NCBI GenBank assembly: GCA_023428805.1 | Contig: JAEYWW010000275.1 | Location: 1 to 10,920 of the forward strand | Direction of reading: 5' to 3' | Source: Armatimonadota bacterium | GTDB lineage: Bacteria > Armatimonadota > Fimbriimonadia > Fimbriimonadales > Fimbriimonadaceae | Length of the DNA stretch: 10,920 nucleotides | In this document: positions 6,620 to 10,920 of the stretch, piece by piece | How the letters are laid out: each line of letters begins with the position of its first letter | Position numbering within the stretch: the stretch's first letter is position 1 | Made by a program: the position numbers and the translations under genes | Notes under the pieces: model-generated | Database searches by the model: none | Told to the model about the DNA's origin: nothing | What the model saw: the letters and a program-made list of their open reading frames with translations, nothing else

Positions 6620-8058
6620 AAGGTTTCGTCGTTGGGGTCGCAAGAATCGCTGAGAAGCTTGTCAATGACATCGCCCGCCGTATAGGAAACTTCTCCCGGT
6701 CTGAGAAATTGTGCGACGTTGGCGACATCATCTCCAGAGGTAATGATCGCATGCTCGACGCTTCCCTCCCGAATCTGGCCCAAGCCAATGGTGGCCATGA
6801 GACCGTTGCAGAGGCATTTTCGACAGACCGTGTTCAAAGGGTCGCCTCCTTTTCTCACATAATCTTCTACGGGTTCTGCGCTGCATCTGTAACCCACCGA
6901 GCCGTCTTCCCGACGGTAAAGCTCTCTCAGATACCCAAGATCGCAGGTTCGCTCTCGAGTTGCAAAGAGGTACTGATCTGAGATTGTTTCTGGCACGTCC
7001 AGGATTTTGAAAGGGAATCCAGTCGGCGAGGCATGCGGATCGGTGAAGACGCGACAGCGGTGTTCAATGCTTTGTTGAATGACTTGGCGTTTGAAGGCGG
7101 GGTCCATCCCCGATTCTTCGCAGAAGGCGAATGCGGTTCCGGCTTGGACGCCCTCAGCTCCGACCCGCAGCGCTTGATTCAGCTTGCTCGTTCCGCCGAA
7201 GGACCCCGCAAGCCAGAACGGCAGTCCCAGTTCACGCATCTGGGCCAGGTCCACTTCATCTCTTGGCCCGTAAATCGGTTCGCCAGAGTCACTCAGTGTC
7301 AATTGCCCGCGAGGAGGCGCATTGTGCCCGCCTGCGGTCTTCCCCTCGACGACAAATCCATTGACCTCGCCGGTGCTTTTCCTTGCAAGTGTGGTGGCGA
7401 GGGCGGAAGAGGAGATGATCGCGAGGAAGCGGGGACGCTTCAGAGCCTCCGACTCATCAGGTGTGAACTCGCGAGGATCGAACCGGGTGACGAATTGGTC
7501 GTCCGGCTTGGCGCCCGTCACGTCGAGCTTCAGGTCCACCGAGTTCAGCTCCGCCAGCCGATCCAATGCAGCGGGAATAGCCCTCGGAATGCCAGCGCCC
7601 ATCAGAACGTAGTCCACTTTTGCCAGCATCGCTCCGAACAGGGAGGGCAGGGTCGGAAGCTGGATCTTTTCCAACAGATTCAGTCCAACTACACCGGCAT
7701 GTCCTCGTTTTGCCAAGTACACCTCGGCGAAGTTCGCGACGATGATCAGCTCCACGAGGGCGCGGGATGGACGAATTGTGGGAACCGGCTTGGATTTGAA
7801 GGGTGAGCCGCGCGGTTTTCCACCTTCGACAAAATAGCGTTCCGCCACACGGGCGGCCATGTCGGGAATTGGAAATGCCGCCAAGGCCTCCCTCAGGTGC
7901 CCGCCGATGTCCCCGAGCTGGAGTCTTCTCGCAAGAACTGCGTCAATGCCGGTCCCTGATACCACTCCCAGTTGACCGCGCTGGGAAACCGCGGACGCAA
8001 GCTTCCAGGACGAAACCGCAATTCCCATGCCTCCCTGAATGATTTTTGGATGCTTCAT
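6616..8058 (-). CDS. Nitronate monooxygenase / 2-nitropropane dioxygenase-like FMN protein with cysteine-rich C-terminal extension
   Basis: 480 residues. The core is a TIM-barrel FMN protein of the NMO/FabK group: start IIQGGMGIAVSSW (6-18), GVVSGTG (31-37), VLMGAGIP (151-158), EGKTAGGHNAPPRG (238-251) with the AGGH histidine (His245) that is catalytic in the family, AGSFGG (284-289) and VGAEGVQAGTAF (299-310) for the phosphate of FMN. It lacks a membrane signal. Typical members are about 320-380 residues; here about 100 more follow, with CDLGYLRELY (372-381), GYRCSAEPV (389-397) and CRKCLCNGL (412-420), giving cysteines 372, 392, 412, 415 and 417. I recall long NMO-annotated proteins with a similar tail, but their true reaction is not established, so oxidation of nitronates to carbonyl plus nitrite is only the family label. 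The ATG at 8058 has no strong ribosome site. First gene of the minus-strand operon. Confidence 0.85.
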   Translation of the reverse strand: MKHPKIIQGGMGIAVSSWKLASAVSQRGQLGVVSGTGIDAVLARRLQLGDIGGHLREALAAFPIPDMAARVAERYFVEGGKPRGSPFKSKPVPTIRPSRALVELIIVANFAEVYLAKRGHAGVVGLNLLEKIQLPTLPSLFGAMLAKVDYVLMGAGIPRAIPAALDRLAELNSVDLKLDVTGAKPDDQFVTRFDPREFTPDESEALKRPRFLAIISSSALATTLARKSTGEVNGFVVEGKTAGGHNAPPRGQLTLSDSGEPIYGPRDEVDLAQMRELGLPFWLAGSFGGTSKLNQALRVGAEGVQAGTAFAFCEESGMDPAFKRQVIQQSIEHRCRVFTDPHASPTGFPFKILDVPETISDQYLFATRERTCDLGYLRELYRREDGSVGYRCSAEPVEDYVRKGGDPLNTVCRKCLCNGLMATIGLGQIREGSVEHAIITSGDDVANVAQFLRPGEVSYTAGDVIDKLLSDSCDPNDETL

Positions 8059-8097
8059 TCTCAGTCCGCCGCTCTTTGCGAGCTCTGCAGATCATTT

Positions 8098-8127
8098 TTG
8101 CCCGAGTGAGATTCTGTGTAGTATGAT
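8098..8127 (+). promoter_or_regulatory. Candidate promoter for the ferredoxin-Rieske operon
   Basis: A -35-like TTGCCC at 8098-8103 (four of six to TTGACA) and a -10-like TATGAT at 8122-8127 (five of six to TATAAT) are separated by 18 bases, about 70 bases upstream of the ferredoxin start. It is the best sigma70-type pair I see in the divergent intergenic region. Assignment is by eye and the sigma factor of the host is unknown. The -10 box is shared with the palindrome described separately. Confidence 0.4.
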
Positions 8128-8137
8128 GATCGTCATA
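8122..8137. promoter_or_regulatory. 16-base palindrome, candidate operator in the divergent control region
   Basis: TATGA-TGATCG-TCATA is symmetrical about a central GATC with one mismatched pair. The arm-6-arm layout resembles CRP/FNR-family sites (TGTGA-N6-TCACA), with A in place of G in the second position of the arm. It covers the candidate -10 box of the plus-strand operon and lies 64 bases upstream of the minus-strand flavoprotein start, so one regulator could control both directions. Chance palindromes of this size do occur, hence moderate confidence. Confidence 0.4.
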
Positions 8138-8160
8138 TCAGGCAGAAACAATACAACGAA

Positions 8161-8191
8161 TACTCCGTTTTCAAAGGAGTGTTCCGGAGTA
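8161..8191 (+). promoter_or_regulatory. Inverted repeat that could sequester the ferredoxin ribosome binding site
   Basis: TACTCCG at 8161-8167 is the exact complement of CGGAGTA at 8185-8191, with a 17-base loop. The right arm contains GGAG, which lies six bases before the ferredoxin ATG at 8196 and is its natural ribosome site. A second GGAGT at 8176-8180 inside the loop can pair with the same ACTCC, giving two alternative hairpins, one leaving the ribosome site free. An ATG at 8191 reads Met-Lys-stop (ATGAAATGA) and its TGA overlaps the real start. The arrangement suggests translational control but is short and unproven. Confidence 0.35.
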
Positions 8192-8195
8192 TGAA

Positions 8196-8795
8196 ATGAG
8201 CGAACGGCAGTTCTATATCGATCCCAGCCGATGCATCGGATGCAACGCCTGCGTGGCGGCATGCGCGGAATGCGACACCCATGCGGGGATCTCGATGATC
8301 CACCTCGAAACCATCGAGCGCGGCGACACTGTCCAGACCACTCCGATCATCTGCATGCACTGCGACGAGCCAGCCTGCGCCGCCGTTTGTCCTGCCGACG
8401 CAATCAAGAGAACGGCTGATGGAGTTGTGCAGAGCTCGCTGAAGCCACGCTGCATCGGCTGCTCCAACTGCGTGTTCGCCTGCCCATTTGGAGTGCCCAA
8501 GTATCTTCCCCAAATCGATCAAATGATGAAGTGCGACATGTGTTACGACCGCACATCTGTCGGCAAGAAGCCGATGTGCGCCACCGTGTGTCCCTCCCAG
8601 GCATTGATGTACGGAACTCCAGAGGAGATTGCCGCCAGCCGTGGAGGCACCCCCATCAATGAGTTCATCTTCGGCGGGCGCACGATCCGCACCAAAGTCA
8701 ACCTCATGATGCCGCATGGCACGAAGCGCATGGACGTGCGGCATGATGTTGTGATCCGCAAGACCGATCTGCTCCAGTATGCGAGGAATGCCTGA
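8196..8795 (+). CDS. 4Fe-4S ferredoxin-type electron-transfer subunit (DmsB/NrfC/NarH-like, four clusters)
   Basis: 199 residues with sixteen cysteines in the four-cluster pattern of molybdoenzyme iron-sulfur subunits: C13-x2-C16-x2-C19-x3-C23; C53-x2-C56-x4-C61-x3-C65 followed by Pro; C86-x2-C89-x2-C92-x3-C96-P; and C113-x2-C116-x11-C128-x3-C132-P. Cys26 is extra. Such subunits pass electrons between a molybdopterin catalytic subunit and a membrane or quinone-linked partner. There is no twin-arginine signal, so it is cytosolic or exported with a partner. The C-terminal 60 residues ([20 protein letters not shown] region) resemble those of DmsB-type proteins. The ATG at 8196 has GGAG six bases upstream. 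Its stop overlaps the Rieske start by one base (TGATG), and no catalytic subunit lies in the same operon within the window, so its enzyme partner must be encoded elsewhere. Confidence 0.93.
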   Translation: MSERQFYIDPSRCIGCNACVAACAECDTHAGISMIHLETIERGDTVQTTPIICMHCDEPACAAVCPADAIKRTADGVVQSSLKPRCIGCSNCVFACPFGVPKYLPQIDQMMKCDMCYDRTSVGKKPMCATVCPSQALMYGTPEEIAASRGGTPINEFIFGGRTIRTKVNLMMPHGTKRMDVRHDVVIRKTDLLQYARNA

Positions 8796-9298
8796 TGGAT
8801 CCCCAAGTCAAGCGAGATTTTCCGATCGACTGGGAGGAGGATCACTACGTCAGCCGGCGCGAATTCTTCAAGTTCGTCACGCTTTCCAGCGGCGGGCTTG
8901 CGGTCGGGTCTGCCGTCATGGCCGCCTGGTCCAAGCTTCCTAAAGGCGAGATCCGCTTCGAGCCTGCGGCGGTGGCCAGAGTTTCCGACCTCCAGCCGGG
9001 CACTTCCCTCGCGTTCAGTTATCCGAGACCGAGCGACCTCTGCCTTTTGGTTCAGAAACCCGACGGCGGATATGTGGCCTATTCGCGGCGCTGCACCCAC
9101 CTCTCATGCCCCGTCGATTACCAGGCGGACAAGAATCGCTTGTTTTGTCCCTGCCATAACGGGGCTTTTTCGGTCGAGGATGGACGTGTGCTCCAGGGGC
9201 CGCCGCCTCATCCCTTGCCGCAGGTTGTTGTGGAAATTCGAGGTGAAGAGATATGGGCCACCGGCGTGATGCATGGAGAAGCCGATGAAGCCCACTGA
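8795..9298 (+). CDS. Rieske 2Fe-2S protein with a twin-arginine-like signal/anchor
   Basis: 167 residues. Rieske cluster box 1 is C100-T-H102-LSC and box 2 is C118-P-C-H121, supplying the two Cys and two His ligands; Cys105 and Cys120 match the disulfide pair of cytochrome-bc1-type Rieske proteins. At the N-terminus, SRREFFKFVT (20-29) resembles a twin-arginine motif and is followed by a hydrophobic stretch (28-45), so the protein is probably exported folded and held by an N-terminal helix, with the cluster on the outer face. No cytochrome b is nearby, so it is not part of an ordinary bc complex here. With the ferredoxin upstream and the two-helix protein downstream, it fits an electron-transfer module for a molybdoenzyme such as a nitrate reductase; that assignment is inference. 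Confidence 0.93.
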   Translation: MDPQVKRDFPIDWEEDHYVSRREFFKFVTLSSGGLAVGSAVMAAWSKLPKGEIRFEPAAVARVSDLQPGTSLAFSYPRPSDLCLLVQKPDGGYVAYSRRCTHLSCPVDYQADKNRLFCPCHNGAFSVEDGRVLQGPPPHPLPQVVVEIRGEEIWATGVMHGEADEAH

Positions 9299-9518
9299 GT
9301 CGCTGAGGAGGAGACAGAAGGCGACGGTCTTTGCCGGCCTGCTCTTGTTCAATCTCGTGCTAGTCCTGCTTCAGTTGTGGCTTTTCGTGGCAGTTCTGGA
9401 GAATCTGTTGGCCGGCGATTCGCAGATGGCCGTGCCGGCTGCAATCGCCAGCGCAGTGATCTTGTTGGTCAATGTCTGGATGCTTCGTGGAATTCTCCAC
9501 ATGGAAAAGACCAACTAG
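9285..9518 (+). CDS. Small two-helix membrane protein (DUF6755-like)
   Basis: 77 residues. The ATG at 9285 is preferred because GGAG lies six bases upstream; another in-frame ATG at 9273 would add four residues. Either way it overlaps the end of the Rieske gene. A basic head (ESLRRRQKAT) is followed by hydrophobic segments at about 15-37 (VFAGLLLFNLVLVLLQLWLF) and 46-70 (MAVPAAIASAVILLVNVWML), with a short acidic loop between them and a short charged tail. Small proteins of this kind, which I associate with the DUF6755 label, sit beside Rieske and ferredoxin genes; a role as membrane anchor or quinone-side partner of the module is plausible but not shown. No metal or haem ligands stand out. 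The family label is from memory. Confidence 0.78.
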   Translation: MKPTESLRRRQKATVFAGLLLFNLVLVLLQLWLFVAVLENLLAGDSQMAVPAAIASAVILLVNVWMLRGILHMEKTN

Positions 9519-9521
9519 GTC

Positions 9522-9818
9522 ATGCCTGTCTTCCTGCATTTGCGGCTTAGAGTTTCATCGAAAAACCTGCCTCGGTTGAAGGACTTCCTTCAAAAGGCCA
9601 TTCCAATCTACGAGCAGCCGGGAGGAATCAAAGTGCGGTTGCTGCAGGACTACGGTGATCCCACCCGCCTTATTGAGCTTATTGAATACACGACCTTGCG
9701 GGATTATGAGGCCGATCAAAGGCGCGTCGAAGAGGATCCTGTTCAACTCAGCTTGATTGAAGAGTGGCGTCAACTGCTCAGCGAACCTCCCGTCGTGGAG
9801 GTCTGGAAAGAACTATGA
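9522..9818 (+). CDS. Small NIPSNAP / dimeric alpha-beta-barrel domain protein
   Basis: 98 residues. A beta-alpha-beta-beta-alpha pattern is visible: a strand (FLHLRLRVSS), an amphipathic helix (KNLPRLKDFLQKAIPIYEQ), strands (IKVRLLQDYG, RLIELIEYTT), a second helix containing DYEADQRRVEEDPVQLSLIE, and a final strand (PPVVEVWKEL). This is the layout of NIPSNAP and antibiotic-biosynthesis-monooxygenase-type dimeric barrels, which range from haem or quinol-modifying enzymes to proteins of unknown role. There are no cysteines or clear catalytic residues. It starts four bases after the last base of the two-helix gene and so belongs to the same operon; it may serve the same complex or just be co-expressed. 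Its final six bases overlap the end of modB on the other strand. Good evidence for a gene, modest for the function. Confidence 0.75.
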   Translation: MPVFLHLRLRVSSKNLPRLKDFLQKAIPIYEQPGGIKVRLLQDYGDPTRLIELIEYTTLRDYEADQRRVEEDPVQLSLIEEWRQLLSEPPVVEVWKEL

Positions 9819-10598
9819 GTCTTCCCGGGGTGCATATATCCATCTCGCAAACCCCAGAACCAGCAGTGAAGACAGCAGAAGCACGACCGAGAGTGAGATC
9901 GCGACATCAAGGTCGCTCTCGAAGCCGGCATAGATTGCAAGAGGCAGGGTCTGAGTCTTCCCCACAAAGTTGCCCGCGAACATGAGGGTGGCCCCGAATT
10001 CTCCGACCGCGCGCGCCCATCCCAGCAGAATCCCGGCGAGGAATGCGCTTCGGCATTGCGGAAGGTGAATCAGCATCGACATTTGGAATGGGGATGCTCC
10101 ATCAATCGAGGCCGCCGAAAGGGTGTCGGGATCAACGCGCCTCAAACCTTCCACCGCGCTCCGTACGAAATAGGGCAGGGCGACGAATGCCTGAGCGATC
10201 ACCACGGCGGCCGACGTGAAGATGATCTGGATCCCCCACCTGTCCAGCGTTGCGCCCGGCCAGCCCTGGCGCCCAAACGCGGCCAAGAGCGCAATCCCTG
10301 CCGCCGCGGGAGGCAGGACGATCGGCAGATCGGAGACCACGTCGGCCAGTCTCGACAGCCAAGTCGTGTGCCCGGCTATGAATCTGGCGAGCGGGAACCC
10401 TATCACCGCCACAATGAGAATCGCCGCAAAGGTTGTTCGGAGACTGAGAAGAATTGCCTGCTGGCTTTCTGATCTGCCCAGAACGGCGGCCAATGTCGCA
10501 GGGCTGGATCGGCTGGTCAGGGCCCCGAGCGGCACGAGGATCAAGGCCAGGGCAGGCAGTCCGAGCAGCGCCCAGAGAGCTGATTCCCTCCGATTCAC
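9813..10598 (-). CDS. modB: ModB, molybdate ABC transporter permease
   Basis: 261 residues from the GTG at 10598, chosen because its GTGA overlaps the ModA stop; the frame is open further upstream, but only inside modA. It is a five- to six-helix permease of the ModB/CysT family, with hydrophobic stretches near 8-28, 49-72, 91-108, 123-145, 184-205 and 232-255. The EAA-type loop that contacts the ATPase is AASIDGASPFQMSMLIHLPQ (162-181), and the ModB-typical ARAVGEFGATLMFAGN (195-210) follows. DLPIVLPPAAAGIALL (90-105) is also characteristic. It imports molybdate with ModA and an ATPase, ModC. No modC follows: the gene ends tail to tail with the NIPSNAP-like gene. Tungstate as an alternative substrate cannot be excluded. 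Confidence 0.92.
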   Translation of the reverse strand: MNRRESALWALLGLPALALILVPLGALTSRSSPATLAAVLGRSESQQAILLSLRTTFAAILIVAVIGFPLARFIAGHTTWLSRLADVVSDLPIVLPPAAAGIALLAAFGRQGWPGATLDRWGIQIIFTSAAVVIAQAFVALPYFVRSAVEGLRRVDPDTLSAASIDGASPFQMSMLIHLPQCRSAFLAGILLGWARAVGEFGATLMFAGNFVGKTQTLPLAIYAGFESDLDVAISLSVVLLLSSLLVLGFARWIYAPREDS

Positions 10599-10920
10599 TG
10601 GGGGGGTCGAAACCCGTGCATGGCCATGATTGACTGACCCTTTTTGTCGAGCGCCAATTTCACCAATTGTTGAGCTGCCGCGGCATGCTCTGAGTCCTTG
10701 GTCACGGCCACGTAGTATAGGGCCTTCACGTTCCACTCCTTCGGAATCTCACGAGTAACTGCCTTCTTGGCACGAAGGGCGTCGGTCCGATAGACAAAGC
10801 CCGCATCCACCTCGTCCATCTCCACGCGGGCAAAGACAGCGGAGACGTTGGTTTCGAGCGACACAGTGTTGGCTCTGTCTCTATACACATCTCCGAGCCC
10901 ACGAGACCGGAGCCTATCTC
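10595..10920 (-). CDS. modA: ModA, periplasmic molybdate-binding protein, C-terminal part
   Basis: Only the last 107 residues are in the window; the frame stays open to the right edge, so the N-terminus with its signal peptide is missing. The visible part matches the C-terminal lobe of ModA: an N-V-x-A-V-F-x-R-V segment (TNVSAVFARVEMDEVDAGFV), then YRTDALRAKKAVTREIP, YYVAVTKDSEHAAAAQQLVK and a final helix ending MAMHGFRPP. The glycine-phenylalanine-x-proline end is typical of the family (YGF-P). VDAGFVYRTDA is the hinge-side segment carrying a conserved Tyr that contacts oxyanion in relatives. It delivers molybdate to ModB; its stop overlaps the ModB start. Tungstate or sulfate-type binding proteins are close alternatives, but Moco context favours molybdate. 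Confidence 0.9.
   Translation of the reverse strand, partial: DRLRSRGLGDVYRDRANTVSLETNVSAVFARVEMDEVDAGFVYRTDALRAKKAVTREIPKEWNVKALYYVAVTKDSEHAAAAQQLVKLALDKKGQSIMAMHGFRPPQ

Noticed and set aside
8059..8121. Minus-strand promoter for the flavoprotein operon
   Set aside because: Only poor matches (for example a CATACT box without a proper -35) are visible, so no site is called.
8133..8744. Minus-strand open frame of 203 residues opposite the ferredoxin gene
   Set aside because: Rich in His/Ala/Arg as expected from the complement of cysteine codons in a high-GC gene; the plus strand has sixteen perfectly spaced cluster cysteines.
10599..10736. Longer N-terminus for ModB
   Set aside because: It lies wholly inside modA in another frame and does not resemble ModB; the GTG at 10598 overlapping the ModA stop is better.

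Overview
The window is a dense bacterial molybdenum-cofactor (Moco) locus of moderately high GC, except for a visibly AT-richer left end. No rRNA, tRNA, CRISPR array or transposase was seen. The organism cannot be named from the sequence. The fused Moco enzymes, and a ferredoxin/Rieske/small-membrane-protein module of the kind I associate with Verrucomicrobiota, Acidobacteriota and Planctomycetota, make one of these phyla a reasonable guess. That guess is inference from gene content only.

Layout. (1) Positions 1 to about 698: a lower-GC stretch without a convincing intact gene. It holds a hydrophobic, apparently frameshifted membrane-protein remnant and ends abruptly inside a DUF488 gene. (2) Positions 692 to 8058, minus strand, read right to left: a nitronate-monooxygenase-like flavoprotein, a hemerythrin-domain protein, MoaA, a MoaC-MogA fusion, MoeA, MoaD, a MoaE-MoeB-rhodanese triple fusion, a four-helix membrane protein and a broken DUF488 gene. 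Most junctions are ATGA/GTGA overlaps or have 0-2 bases between genes, so this is probably one operon with translational coupling. (3) Positions 8059 to 8195: a divergent control region with a candidate promoter, a 16-base palindrome over its -10 box and a hairpin that could cover a ribosome binding site. (4) Positions 8196 to 9818, plus strand: a 16-cysteine ferredoxin, a Rieske protein, a two-helix membrane protein and a small alpha-beta-barrel (NIPSNAP-like) protein. (5) Positions 9813 to 10920, minus strand: molybdate ABC permease ModB and the C-terminal part of the molybdate-binding protein ModA, which runs off the right edge.

How they fit. ModA/ModB import molybdate. MoaA and MoaC make cyclic pyranopterin from GTP. 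MoaD (activated by the MoeB domain, sulfur probably via the rhodanese domain) and MoaE convert it to molybdopterin. MogA and MoeA insert molybdenum. The ferredoxin and Rieske proteins look like electron-transfer partners of a molybdoenzyme, but no catalytic molybdoenzyme subunit is in the window. The flavoprotein and the hemerythrin, which lead the Moco operon, suggest a link to nitrogen-oxide chemistry (nitronate/nitrite, NO or O2), so nitrate reduction is the most natural hypothesis; it is not proved here.

The most notable points are the two Moco fusions (especially MoaE-MoeB-rhodanese), the translational coupling of the flavoprotein and hemerythrin to Moco synthesis, the orphan ferredoxin-Rieske module, and the sharp composition and gene-truncation junction near 698.
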